Below are positions 26,371 to 35,223 of a stretch of DNA of 64,000 nt, one piece after another; position 1 is the first letter of the stretch; each line of letters begins with the position of its first letter. This DNA comes from JAAUUE01 sp943370025 (lineage in GTDB: Bacteria > Cyanobacteriota > Cyanobacteriia > Cyanobacteriales > JAAUUE01), in the NCBI GenBank assembly GCA_943370025.1, contig CALRPI020000011.1, positions 1-64,000 of the forward strand. The letters are read 5' to 3'. Both the position numbers and the translations under genes were made by a program. Below the pieces are notes generated by a model. It was not told the origin of the DNA and searched no databases. It was given only the letters and a program-made list of their open reading frames with translations.

Positions 26371-26637
26371 GCTATAGCCATCCTAAATGGGTTGGGAACG
26401 GCTCCCCCTCTGGGCTACGGTATAAACACAAGTCCACTCCGACTACGTTTCAGGATTTGATCCCCCCCAGCCCCCCTTAAAAAGGGGGGAGAATTAATTT
26501 AAGTCCCCCTTTTTAAGGGGGATTTAGGGGGATCCTCCCCATTAAACGAGATGATTAATACTTGTGTGTACACGGCAGCCCTCTGGGGGAGCCGTTCTTA
26601 ACCCTCTAAAACTCTAAACTCAAATAGGATCGCTATA
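26371..26637 (-). repeat. Family E repeat, copy 2, split at the hairpin tip
   Basis: The left half GGGTTGGGAACGGCTCCCC and right half GGGGGAGCCGTTCTTAACCC are the two arms of a family E hairpin. They are pushed apart by a 164 bp insert (26415-26578). The outer parts CTATAGCCATCC and CAAATAGGATCGCTATATAG match other copies. A small palindrome, TAGCAACCCCAAAAGGGGTT (26351 onward), lies just before it. Confidence 0.8.
26415..26578. mobile_element. 164 bp MITE with terminal inverted repeats and 9 bp target duplication
   Basis: The ends are CTACGGTATAAACACAAGT and, inverted, CTGCCGTGTACACACAAGT (15 of 19 identical). The 9 bp CCCTCTGGG flanks it directly on both sides (26406-26414 and 26579-26587). 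The core carries repeat G, the C/G-rich CCCCCCTTAAAAAGGGGGG type also found at 9178-9305. Removing the insert and one 9-mer restores a continuous family E hairpin. No open frame is present, so it would depend on a transposase in trans. Confidence 0.78.
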
Positions 26638-26650
26638 TAGCAATTACCAC

Positions 26651-29600
26651 TTAAAGAGTGAAACTAGCTGACTCGCCATTAGGATTAACTACCCGGACAC
26701 TGGTAGCATCATCTACTGGTGAGGTGGCGCGAATTAGTCGATCGCTATCTACCCAAACTCTAGTAGCAGGCGTATCCCCAAAGAATACCTGTAACTGAGG
26801 ATGGGTGACTTCCTCAGAACCTGTAACCGTCGGCTCAATTCCCGCAGGGTTATGCTGGCGAACGGCGATCCATTTAAATCGGATATTAAACGGCTCTGTT
26901 GTCCAGGGGGAATAGTTGAAATATCCCCAGAAGGGACGATTGAGTCCTGAGCGTTGGGTTAGTACCTCCGGATTATAGTCCTCTAGCCAAGCAATATCAG
27001 CAGAGTTGCCGTTACGATTGAGGATAAAGGTAAATATTTTATTTCTCACGGTATTTGCTCCCAGTCGAGAACTACCAATACTTTCCCAGTTGCTTCCCGT
27101 CCAGAAGCCTAATTTTTTCTGAGGCGGATCTCCCTCTGGAGTATCGTAGATGGCCACGGTTTGATCGAATCCCCCAGCGGAGATTTTCCCCTTACTAGTT
27201 CCCCGCAGAATAGCCACATTAGAATCAACGGCGATCGAGCTAGGTAAGTTGGCAATTTCTGACGACGACTGATCGAGATAGAAACCAAAAGCACCGTAAA
27301 TATTATCCGGGTCAGCGGCTCCTCGAACTACTATTGCTCCACCAGTTTCGGCAACAGTCACCCCCGGAGCCTGTTGTTGGCTATAGTCAGCAATCCAGTT
27401 AGAGCGTTTACCATCCTTAAAGGTATCAAACAGCAGAAACACCGTGTCAGGATTACTCATTGCTCTTAATACTTGATTCCCATAGCCCATCGTGATTGTG
27501 CTGGTTCCTTGGGCAGGAATTTTGGGAACCTTGAGCCAAATCCGAGTAACGGTTGTATTGATCCCCGATTGAATCCAGTAAGGAATATTTGCTCCATTGT
27601 ACATAAACCGCATATCCCGTCCATTTGCCTGCATTTTCCCTTGAGAAATCAGAGCTTGGGTATTAATCCTCACTAAGACTTGGTAGTCATTTAGCTCCTG
27701 ATTACTCCCATTCTTGACCAAGATATTGCGGGTATAGGGATGAATTGATGTTTGCTGAAAGCCTTCCCCAATAATACGTGTAGTCTCTCCAGCTACAATT
27801 GGTTTTGGGACAACTCTAGTGATTTTGATAGAACTAGGAGTTGGTGTGGGAGTTGGTGTAGGTGTAGGAGTGGGAGTTGGTGTAGGTGTGGGAGTTGGTG
27901 TAGGTGTAGGAGTGGGAGTGGGTGTAGGAGTTGGGGTGGGGAAAGAACCCTGACCATTAGCCGCAACCCAGTTACCGCCAACCGATTTAACTTCTACCTG
28001 TCTTAGTTGAGTAGGAGATAATGGAGTAGAGATATTCTTCGTTGTCCTAGCGGTGGTAAGAGAGTTTTGATAATTCGTTTGGCTACTGAAATTAGTCAGC
28101 ACATTACTGCCACCCACCCGGAGTTGAAAATCACGAGCAATCTTTCTGCCGGGGGGTAAATTAGCTATATTGCAATCAAGGGTTGTGCCAGATTGGGTGC
28201 AATTTGCTTGGATTTGATTGAGGTCGCTGTCTCTGGCGATCGCCCCCGCGACAAAAGGAGGTCCCCCAAATTCCCGCGCCCCAATATCTGGAGCTGAACC
28301 AGAAAACCCGTCGGTATAGGGAGGTAATACTTGACCCGCATTGATTAAAGGAGAGCCAGCTTCTGGGAAAAACTGGGCATCTAGCCCGGGATTGGGGTTG
28401 CCAAAGAAATTATTACTATAGGCGATCGCTCCTGCCCTAGGAGGAGTTCCCGGTGGCTGGCTTTGGCGACGAATCAGATTATTCCGAAACTCAAGCCCAG
28501 TCATGAAGCCATCCCGAATTAAGTAATCCAACTCATCCGCCGTATTATTATAAACCTTGATATTCAGGCTAGTTTTCCCCGGATTGTATTGGCGCGCTTC
28601 CGAGCTATTGGGGTTATAGCTAGCCAACATCAAACCAGCAGAAGTCAGATTCCACATCACATTATGGTGAATATTGAACCCAGTGGAGTTGTCGTCAGCA
28701 TAGATACCATGAGCTCCAAATTGCTGATCCGAACTCTTCTTTTCTCCATAACTATCATGAACTAAGTTGTAAGCAATCTGTGCCCCTCCGCCTTCTGCGC
28801 TCCAGCCATAAATTGCTCCTAGGTCAGAAATGCGGCGATGAGATTGAAAAATGTCATTGTAGAGAACATCCACTCCTCTTTCCAACTGCACCCAGTAGCG
28901 TCCAGCATTAAACATCGTATTTTGTTGCACCTTAGTGCCGGGGGCTGAACCGTTAATGCCTACCCCCACACCGACATAGCCAACATTCTGGATCACATTA
29001 TTTTCAATCAGGTGATTACTGCCACGAAGCTTAATCATGGCTGCGGGAGCATGAGCAAGGTAGGAATTGATAATCCGGTTATTGTTGCCATTCAGAGTAA
29101 TAGCAACCGTACCCCCGACATAAAAGTAAGTAGGTGCTTCTTGGAAATGGTGCGGGTAGCGCCAATCTACTTGGTCAATTGTGCTGTCATTAGTATTTTC
29201 AAACCTAACTGTACCCCCAAACATAGCTAAGTTTTGTAGCTTGATCCCCGATCGCGAAGATAGATCAAAAACATAGTTCCGCCGCTTCACTTGCACTCTA
29301 GGGGCATTGCTACTACGGGGATCAATCCCGCCGGGCGGGAGGATTGTTAGAGTAAATTGAGTGGCGCGGGAATCAGCCTGAGGCGGATCGATAAACCATT
29401 CCCCCGGTGTGTCAAGGAAATCTTTTTTCCCCCAGAGATAAAAATAATTATTTGCCTTGGGAGATAGCATTCCCGGATTATCCCCACCCTCAACTCTGGT
29501 GGTGCCATTGCGGTTGCCCCCGGAACCGGGGTCTGGGTTGCAGACAAAGTTTACAGTGCTGCCACTTTTATTCGTCACATCGCAGGTTCCAGCCATACTC

Positions 29601-30226
29601 CGATAGCCGACTATATAAGAAATTTTCCCGCCACTAAAGTCGGGTATCTGACTGAGACTAGAAGTGCTGTAGCTGGCATTATTCCCACTGCCGGTTGCCG
29701 CTGTCGCTCTGGCGTTATCTTCTCGCAGGGCTACAGAGTCGGTTAATTCCGTCACGTAGTCAATATTTGCCAAATTCGGCCATCGAGCTTCTGGGAGCAT
29801 TTTCTGACCCCAGAAGACTTGGTTGTTGCCGAGGAATTCACCAAGGCGGCGGTTTAGGCTCCAGTTAATGGTGCTGCTATAGGAACCATTGCCACTGGGT
29901 TGCCAATCTGTGGGGGCAATTTCTTCCGCTCCAGAAATAATAGTTTCAGCACCTGATCCCCGAAATGTCACATTATCCCGGAGGGGTTTAACATTTTCTC
30001 GATAAATACCGGGAGCGATCGCACAGATACTCCCACTAGGGGCGGTATCAGCGCACTTTTGCACAGTCCGCCAAGGAGAATTGCTGCTTCCTGTATTACT
30101 ATCATTTCCGGTTGTCCCATTGACGTAGTAAGTGGTGACTGTTTGGCTCCAAACTCTGGGGATGTTGATAAACAACAAGCAAGCGATCGTGGCGATCGCT
30201 AAGTAACGTTTCCAAAAGCGGGACAT
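26651..30226 (-). CDS. Secreted beta-helix protein with DUF2341 nested in an IPT/TIG domain
   Basis: The start at 30226 (MSRFWKRY) has GAGAGG upstream and directly precedes a signal peptide (AIATIACLLFINIPRVWSQ), giving about 1191 residues. Residues about 30-600 are a right-handed parallel beta-helix (YYVNGTTGNDSNTGSSNSPW, many Asn-rich turns such as NNRIINSYLAHAP), the fold of surface polysaccharide lyases and adhesins. A Thr-Pro linker of roughly 18 TP units follows. Then comes ITRVVPKPIVAGETTRIIGE, the first half of an IPT/TIG domain, a DUF2341-like module of about 200 residues (MRFMYNGANIPYWIQSG, ITMGYGNQ), and the second IPT half (VFFGDTPATRVWVDSDRLI to the end). It is probably secreted or surface-bound and carbohydrate-interacting; the exact activity is unknown. 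It is monocistronic. Confidence 0.82.
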   Translation of the reverse strand: MSRFWKRYLAIATIACLLFINIPRVWSQTVTTYYVNGTTGNDSNTGSSNSPWRTVQKCADTAPSGSICAIAPGIYRENVKPLRDNVTFRGSGAETIISGAEEIAPTDWQPSGNGSYSSTINWSLNRRLGEFLGNNQVFWGQKMLPEARWPNLANIDYVTELTDSVALREDNARATAATGSGNNASYSTSSLSQIPDFSGGKISYIVGYRSMAGTCDVTNKSGSTVNFVCNPDPGSGGNRNGTTRVEGGDNPGMLSPKANNYFYLWGKKDFLDTPGEWFIDPPQADSRATQFTLTILPPGGIDPRSSNAPRVQVKRRNYVFDLSSRSGIKLQNLAMFGGTVRFENTNDSTIDQVDWRYPHHFQEAPTYFYVGGTVAITLNGNNNRIINSYLAHAPAAMIKLRGSNHLIENNVIQNVGYVGVGVGINGSAPGTKVQQNTMFNAGRYWVQLERGVDVLYNDIFQSHRRISDLGAIYGWSAEGGGAQIAYNLVHDSYGEKKSSDQQFGAHGIYADDNSTGFNIHHNVMWNLTSAGLMLASYNPNSSEARQYNPGKTSLNIKVYNNTADELDYLIRDGFMTGLEFRNNLIRRQSQPPGTPPRAGAIAYSNNFFGNPNPGLDAQFFPEAGSPLINAGQVLPPYTDGFSGSAPDIGAREFGGPPFVAGAIARDSDLNQIQANCTQSGTTLDCNIANLPPGRKIARDFQLRVGGSNVLTNFSSQTNYQNSLTTARTTKNISTPLSPTQLRQVEVKSVGGNWVAANGQGSFPTPTPTPTPTPTPTPTPTPTPTPTPTPTPTPTPTPSSIKITRVVPKPIVAGETTRIIGEGFQQTSIHPYTRNILVKNGSNQELNDYQVLVRINTQALISQGKMQANGRDMRFMYNGANIPYWIQSGINTTVTRIWLKVPKIPAQGTSTITMGYGNQVLRAMSNPDTVFLLFDTFKDGKRSNWIADYSQQQAPGVTVAETGGAIVVRGAADPDNIYGAFGFYLDQSSSEIANLPSSIAVDSNVAILRGTSKGKISAGGFDQTVAIYDTPEGDPPQKKLGFWTGSNWESIGSSRLGANTVRNKIFTFILNRNGNSADIAWLEDYNPEVLTQRSGLNRPFWGYFNYSPWTTEPFNIRFKWIAVRQHNPAGIEPTVTGSEEVTHPQLQVFFGDTPATRVWVDSDRLIRATSPVDDATSVRVVNPNGESASFTL

Positions 30227-30264
30227 AAGACACCTCTCAATATTATTTTCAGCCAATAATTCAG

Positions 30265-30337
30265 TCATTTATCAAGTGGCTAAAGGGCATGATTTTTCAG
30301 CAGGGGGCGAAAAGTCAGACCTTAATAAATAAGCCTC
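30265..30337 (+). repeat. Family C hairpin repeat, copy 4
   Basis: A worn copy (TCATTTATCAAGTGGCTAAAG ... CCTTAATAAATAAGCCTCC) just upstream of the beta-helix gene. The rest of 30340-30758 holds a half family A remnant (30691-30719) and a partial family B end near 30618-30650. No gene was recognised in it. Confidence 0.6.
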
Positions 30338-30758
30338 CAATCAGCGACTTATTGGCTAAGTTCATTCATAAAGCCATAACAAAGCGAGGCGAAATGCTCG
30401 CCGAATCAGAATCAGGGTTAGGGAAATTCTTAATTAATTGGACTTTGACAGCCCAGAAGATAGATAGGGCAAGAACTTACATTTTGGTTCTTGCAAACGA
30501 CACCCACGATCTAGATTAAGTAATGACATAGAACCTAGGAACTTTTGTAAATCTTGTGTAATCCTAATGTAAATTTCTTGTAAATTCCTCAGTAATATTA
30601 CAGTAGGTATAAAAGTTTCCGAGTGGATGGCTGCACCACTCACTCAAAAATTAATTTTATAAGTATGGCAAGCACTACCTGTATCTGAAGCTATAGCAAC
30701 CACCAAGGGGGTTGAGATGCAGCAGTTTTTGTTCAAATAAGGGACTCCCAAACAAAAA

Positions 30759-30917
30759 TCATTCCAAGTTTAATGTTGGGGAATACAAAATATCGACAAA
30801 CCATTTATCAAGGTCTAATTGTTTACCATCAACCTTTAGACATGTCAGTCTTTGAATCTGATTTTCCACTTCAGCCATAGCCTGCTTGCTAAGCTTAACG
30901 CCTGTTTTGTATATTAA
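30759..30917 (-). pseudogene. Unidentified coding remnant, about 52 codons
   Basis: A minus-strand reading frame contains KTGVKLSKQAMAEVENQIQR and ends DKWFVDILYSPTLNLE. It looks like the C-terminal end of a real protein, and it stops being sensible where the IS630 fragment begins on the other strand. It may be transposase-derived, but I do not recognise the family. Confidence 0.35.
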
Positions 30918-30919
30918 GG

Positions 30920-31099
30920 ATTCGTGAATTGATCGAGGCGGCGGGTTGCAAGGTGGTGTATCTGCCCCCATATTCTCCAGACCTGAATCGGATTGAGAAG
31001 TGTTGGGCATGGTTAAAGGCAAGAATTCGCAAGTTGTTAAGGGACTCAATACCTTTGCAGGATGCGATGGATAAAGTCCTTAAGGAGGCTGCGTCCTAA
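30920..31099 (+). pseudogene. IS630 family transposase, 3' fragment
   Basis: The plus strand encodes IRELIEAAGCKVVYLPPYSP, then DLNRIEKCWAWLKARIRKLL, and continues to a TAA at 31097-31099. LPPYSPDLNRIEKCW is the C-terminal DDE signature of IS630/Tc1-type transposases, including the final catalytic Glu. Only about 59 codons remain; the N-terminal part with the first two catalytic aspartates is gone, so it cannot be active. The break lies next to the unrelated minus-strand remnant at 30759-30917. Confidence 0.75.
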
Positions 31100-31265
31100 C
31101 TACTCTGGCTACTACTATAATACGGCGGGACACCTCATGAAAGGAACCGCCGATACGGAAATTTAGACTAATTTCAAAAAGCTGGCAGCGCTCTCAAAAG
31201 TCGGGAATCTAACCAAAATCGCCCCATCAACCCTAAGACCTCGCCAGATTAACGACTTTTCCTCT

Positions 31266-31490
31266 TCAAATCGACCCATCTCCATCAATCTCCAATAGCA
31301 GCTCCTCGCACTCTGCCGCTAGGGGAATCCCCAACTCTGTCGCCAGTGCCAACGCCTGCTGACAATATTGCCGGGCAACCTCAACCTCGCCTAGAGCTTG
31401 ATGTAGATATACGAATTTTTTCAAGGTTTCTACTCCTCTAGAGAGAAAACCACTCTTCTTATTAATTTCCAAAGCTTTTTAAAAAGCTTT
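31266..31490 (-). pseudogene. Out-of-frame 3' remnant of the TPR gene
   Basis: In another frame from the main TPR gene, the minus strand reads LDKYPEARKAF, an in-frame TAA, then KALEINKKSGF, VETLKKFVYLHQALGEVEVA and ALALATELGIPLAAECEELL before a TGA at 31266. This is clearly further TPR sequence. It indicates that the original gene continued about 80 codons and was broken by a frameshift near 31500-31560 and a nonsense change at about 31480. Downstream translation restarting at MEINKKSGF is possible but would give only 68 residues. Confidence 0.65.
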
Positions 31491-33340
31491 ACGGGCTTCT
31501 GGATATTTATCAAGAATAAATTGTGTAAGAATGCTATTGCAGTTCGTATTGCAATTTTTCCTAGTATGTAACCCATCTCTTTATTAACATTTGAGTATTG
31601 TTGAAAATAGTTGTTTGCCTGTCGATATTTTCTCAGACCTCGAGATGCAGCTATTAAAATAACTAGGGCATTGCCTTCACCCCTACGATCGCCAATCTCC
31701 CGTGCAATGGTCAAGTGTTGCTGAGAGAAGTCGATCGCGCGATCGCACTGCCCCAGATTGCTGTACGCAATCCCCAGACCGCCTAGGGCAGTACCTTCAC
31801 CCCATCGATCGCCTAGCTCTCGTGCAATGGACAGGTGTTGCTGATGGAAGTTGATCCCCTGATCGTACTGCCCCAGACCTTTGTAGGCATCCCCCAGATT
31901 GCCTAGGGCATTACCTTCACCCCGACGATCGCCTATCTCCCGTGTAATAGTTAGTTGTTGCTGATAGAAGTCGATTGCCCGCTTGATCTGCCCCAGATTT
32001 CTGTACGTAATTCCCAGATTACCTAGGGCATTGCCTTCACCCCTACGATCGCCAATCTCCCGTGCAATGGTCAAGTGTTGCTGAGAGAAGTCGATCGCGC
32101 GATCGCACTGCCCCAGATTGCTGTACGCAATCCCCAGACCGCCTAGGGCAGTACCTTCACCCCGTCGATCGCCTAGCTCTCGTGCAATGGACAGGTGTTG
32201 CTGATGGAAGTCGATCGCCCGATCGTACTGCCCCAAATTGTTGTACGCAATCCCCAGATTCCCTAGTTCAGTACCTTCACCCCCACGATCGCCAATCTCC
32301 CGTGCAATGGTCAGGCGTTGCTGATGGAAGTCGATCGCCCGATTGATCTGCCCCAAACGGTGGTATGCAAGTCCTAAACCGCTTAGGGCAGCACCTTCAC
32401 TCCAGCGGTCTGCTGTTTGCCTAGCGATGGTCAGCATTTCTTGAAAAGCCTCTAGTGCCTCAGTAAAGCGGGATTGATCGAGGAGGAAATTACCCAACTT
32501 TAGTAAAGCTGTAGTTTGGGAGGAAGGAGCATTTTGGGTACGGTAGCGGCTGATGGCTTGGCGGAAGGCTTGGAATCCCTGGGCAGCATCCTGTTGGGGG
32601 TTGGGGGATTTTCCTTTTTGGATAAGTTGCTCATAGATATCTCCTAGGCTTTCGTAGAGAGTAGCCAAATTAGTAGAATCGGGGTCTGTGGTTTCTAGCT
32701 CGGCAATGGTTTCTTGTAGCTCCACCAAGGGGGGTAAAAATTTATCGCTAGTCTGCTCCGTTTGCCCCAAGGTTAGACGAGCATCCCCACCTCTAGGGTC
32801 ACTAGAAAACACTGGAGTTGTAAATTCTGCTATTGTCTCCGACTCCTCCGAGAACCAGAATACCCCCTTCCGCCAACTCCAAAAATCCGGCGCTTTGAAA
32901 CTAATTTCCTTCATCAGGCGATGATTTAGCCACAACACCACCGGGAACGGAAATTCCCGCATCCCCTCCCGCGTCCATTGCAGATAGCCAAAAAATTCCT
33001 CTAGGGGAGTTTTCCCAACATCCTCCGCAGTCAGGTTATACCCCGGCAACAACTCCGCCCCCGTCACCGTCACCACCGCCTCCCCTCCTTCCTGAAGATA
33101 GATATGGGCTTGGCGCAACTCCAACAACTTCCCTCGGATACTTCCCCCCCACGATAGCTCGATCCGGTAGGGTGCGATCTGGGCTTGCCTCGCCTCCGCC
33201 TCGTAACTACGGATAACCTGCTCCCGGAGACTCCGCCCATCACACACCGCAATCAAGATCGCCAGCCGTCCTTGGCTAGTTTCGATCGCCGCGATCAAGC
33301 GATCGTAGGTATCCTCATGGTTGGGGCTAAGGGATGGCAC
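31430..33340 (-). CDS. TPR protein with an NTPase-like N-terminal region (3' end damaged)
   Basis: A 636-residue protein. Residues 1-165 form a globular region found in cyanobacterial TPR proteins, with strands such as RLAILIAVCDG and FPFPVVLWLNHRLMKEI that resemble a STAND-like fold lacking a P-loop (inference). Residues about 215-590 are tetratricopeptide repeats, mostly with an exact 40-residue period (GNLGIAYNNLGQYDRAIDFHQ). A 360 bp block is almost perfectly duplicated (about 31663-31858 and 32023-32218). The last 45 residues are in a shifted frame; the true ending is seen out of frame at 31266-31490. The start overlaps the stop of the ATPase gene by 14 bases, so they are translationally coupled and probably work together as a protein-binding module plus ATPase. 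Confidence 0.82.
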   Translation of the reverse strand: MPSLSPNHEDTYDRLIAAIETSQGRLAILIAVCDGRSLREQVIRSYEAEARQAQIAPYRIELSWGGSIRGKLLELRQAHIYLQEGGEAVVTVTGAELLPGYNLTAEDVGKTPLEEFFGYLQWTREGMREFPFPVVLWLNHRLMKEISFKAPDFWSWRKGVFWFSEESETIAEFTTPVFSSDPRGGDARLTLGQTEQTSDKFLPPLVELQETIAELETTDPDSTNLATLYESLGDIYEQLIQKGKSPNPQQDAAQGFQAFRQAISRYRTQNAPSSQTTALLKLGNFLLDQSRFTEALEAFQEMLTIARQTADRWSEGAALSGLGLAYHRLGQINRAIDFHQQRLTIAREIGDRGGEGTELGNLGIAYNNLGQYDRAIDFHQQHLSIARELGDRRGEGTALGGLGIAYSNLGQCDRAIDFSQQHLTIAREIGDRRGEGNALGNLGITYRNLGQIKRAIDFYQQQLTITREIGDRRGEGNALGNLGDAYKGLGQYDQGINFHQQHLSIARELGDRWGEGTALGGLGIAYSNLGQCDRAIDFSQQHLTIAREIGDRRGEGNALVILIAASRGLRKYRQANNYFQQYSNVNKEMGYILGKIAIRTAIAFLHNLFLINIQKPVKLFKKLWKLIRRVVFSLEE

Positions 33341-34688
33341 TAATAATCCCCTCCTGAATCAAAAGATCCGCCACGATCGGATTCAGGTCATACCAAAGAG
33401 AACTATTGCGATATTCCAGAATATACAAACCATGAAATAGATTCAAAACCCGTTGATTTTCGGCATCTTCAAGCCGAAGCTGGTCATAGATCTGTTTCAG
33501 GCGATCGAAATCTACCCGCCCCAGAGGTTCGGCATACTCAATTTCCAGATCATTGATCACCCGCGCCAAAATCTTTTGGTTAATGACTACTGGGGATTGC
33601 TGGAAATCGGCTCTTTTGATCTGACGGCGGATTTCTAGCATCGATAGCGCACAACAACGCTGCAAAATTCGCACCAACTCCCGCAACACCCCACCACTTT
33701 TGAGAATAATTTCTTCCCTCACCGCAGACTCTAGCAAATCTGGATCAATTCGTCGTTCCACGATCGCCCGAAATAGATCCATACAACCAGCATCAGGAAT
33801 GCGATCGCTCTTTCGCACATCTTGCTTCGAGAAAAACTTCGTCACCCGCATAGTACGAATTTTGTTCACATGGCTTTCAATGTTGCGCTTCACCGAAACC
33901 TCTCGCAAAGTCGTCACCGGAATCGTGTAGATAATCCGAAAACTAGGCTCTAACAAGGGTTGAATATTCTTACTAAAAATGCTTTCCGTCACACTTAGAT
34001 CTAACTTATCCAAATCATCAATGATCACTAAAACCTGACGCTTAGTAGCTATTTCTATGTTGGCTTTAATTTCATTGAGCTTGCCGATCAACTCCGAGAT
34101 TTGCCGATTAAAAGTAACTGTAATTTCTTCTCGAATGGTGGCGTTCGCTTTCAGCTTGGTTTTTATCTCTGCAAAGAACTTAATGATCGCCTCAATACTA
34201 AACCCCATGCCGCCGCTTACCTCAACTTCAGTTCCAAAGTCACTAATTCGAGTTTGGGTATGCTTGCCCAGCCAGAGATAAAGTGCCTGTTTAGTTCCCG
34301 GCTTGATGGCGACTTTTTGCGCCTCCGCTGCTTCCAACAAAAATAGCGCCGTAGAAAATAAAATATTAACGTGATCTACCCCCGAAGCTTCGATCGCATC
34401 GGCAATGGAAAACTGCACCACAAAATATTCCCCCGTCTGGCTCATCCGGTCTCGAAACTCAGCCAACAGAGTCGATTTACCACAGCCCCGATGCCCCGTA
34501 AACACAATCTTATTATTTTGCGGCGTACAATCTTCCACCGCCTGCTCTAGCTCCTCGATCACGTCCACCTGATACTCCACCCAGAACCGATCTAGATCCT
34601 CCTTAGTCAGCAAAGGCTGGAGTTCTAGATTATTACTGGCGGCTTTGAATTCCCTGAGGCGTTGTTGGAGAGCGGCTAAATCTGGCAT
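33327..34688 (-). CDS. P-loop ATPase of STAND/KAP-like type
   Basis: A 453-residue soluble ATPase. Walker A is GHRGCGKST (65-73) and Walker B is VLVIIDDLDKL (about 222-232), followed by the sensor-like strand FRIIYTIPVTTLRE. The stretch of about 120-200 is a variable helical insert. The rest has an AAA-type lid with SGGVLRELVRILQRCCALS, and ends in a winged-helix-like region (LNLFHGLYILEYRNSSLWYDLNPIVADLL) seen in STAND and Orc-like ATPases. No membrane segment is present. It overlaps the TPR gene by 14 bases and lies downstream of a protease-nuclease gene. That arrangement suggests a sensor or activator in a conflict system, which is inference. Confidence 0.85.
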   Translation of the reverse strand: MPDLAALQQRLREFKAASNNLELQPLLTKEDLDRFWVEYQVDVIEELEQAVEDCTPQNNKIVFTGHRGCGKSTLLAEFRDRMSQTGEYFVVQFSIADAIEASGVDHVNILFSTALFLLEAAEAQKVAIKPGTKQALYLWLGKHTQTRISDFGTEVEVSGGMGFSIEAIIKFFAEIKTKLKANATIREEITVTFNRQISELIGKLNEIKANIEIATKRQVLVIIDDLDKLDLSVTESIFSKNIQPLLEPSFRIIYTIPVTTLREVSVKRNIESHVNKIRTMRVTKFFSKQDVRKSDRIPDAGCMDLFRAIVERRIDPDLLESAVREEIILKSGGVLRELVRILQRCCALSMLEIRRQIKRADFQQSPVVINQKILARVINDLEIEYAEPLGRVDFDRLKQIYDQLRLEDAENQRVLNLFHGLYILEYRNSSLWYDLNPIVADLLIQEGIISAIP

Positions 34689-34774
34689 AAATCACTACAA
34701 ATCACTACACCCCTATCCTAATACAACCTCGCACCTCTGTTGTGTTTTGCAAGGAGTGCGATCATTAATAATCG

Positions 34775-34976
34775 CTATATCAGTTCTCTTGGCAACCTGA
34801 CTGGAATCTCTGCGCCAGCAAAACCAGCTATGTCACGAGTTACGATCGCATCCACACTGTAAGCAACAGCACAAGCATACTGAACAGCATCCTCAAAATC
34901 TCGAAATTTCAATACCACTGCCTGCTCCAGAATCGATCGATCCACTGTACAGATTGGTATCAATTAAAATTCGCAT
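34775..34976 (-). pseudogene. VapC-like PIN toxin with internal deletion
   Basis: The ATG at 34976 opens the typical PIN start MRILIDTN. The reading then jumps, in a shifted frame, to VDRSILEQAVVLKFRDFEDA and AYSVDAIVTRDIAGF, which is the C-terminal third of a VapC toxin with its late acidic residues. The middle of the PIN domain (normally about 60-70 residues) is missing and the frame is broken, so no active RNase can be made. The start overlaps the antitoxin stop (TAATG), the normal coupling of these pairs. A TTG-initiated 62-residue product from 34963 is theoretically possible. Confidence 0.72.
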
Positions 34977-35197
34977 TACTGGTATTTCTGGGTGAGATAA
35001 TTTACATAATCTTCCATAACATCCACATCCTCAGATATTGCCACTCCCTTAGCAATTCCTCGCAGTCCAGATAAATTTCTTGGTTTTATAGGGGATATTG
35101 TCTCTTGCTCTAGAGATTTAAGCACAGCCCGAACCAATTGCCATCGATCGTGCTTGGGTAATTTTAATATCTGTCGTTGTAGTTCCATTAACGTCAT
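34976..35197 (-). CDS. Antitoxin of a VapBC-like module, 73 aa
   Basis: A small acidic/basic helical protein (MTLMELQRQILKLPKHDRWQLVRAVL in its first third) resembling the cyanobacterial antitoxins found before VapC PIN toxins. The central PRNLSGLRGIAKG and the C-terminal acidic SEDVDVMEDYVNYLTQKYQ would wrap the toxin. Its stop overlaps the start of the decayed toxin by one base. With the toxin destroyed it is an orphan, perhaps kept as a regulator or as an anti-addiction remnant. It begins 27 bases after the protease-nuclease gene, so it is probably on the same transcript. Confidence 0.65.
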   Translation of the reverse strand: MTLMELQRQILKLPKHDRWQLVRAVLKSLEQETISPIKPRNLSGLRGIAKGVAISEDVDVMEDYVNYLTQKYQ

Positions 35198-35223
35198 GGT
35201 AAATTCTCCTCAGATTAATGCGT

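Noticed and set aside
30289..30519. 76-codon plus-strand open frame after the beta-helix gene
   Set aside because: It starts inside a family C repeat, has no recognisable domain and no ribosome site.
31663..32400. CRISPR-like regular spacing
   Set aside because: The 120 bp periodicity is coding TPR units in an open frame, not short repeats with unique spacers.
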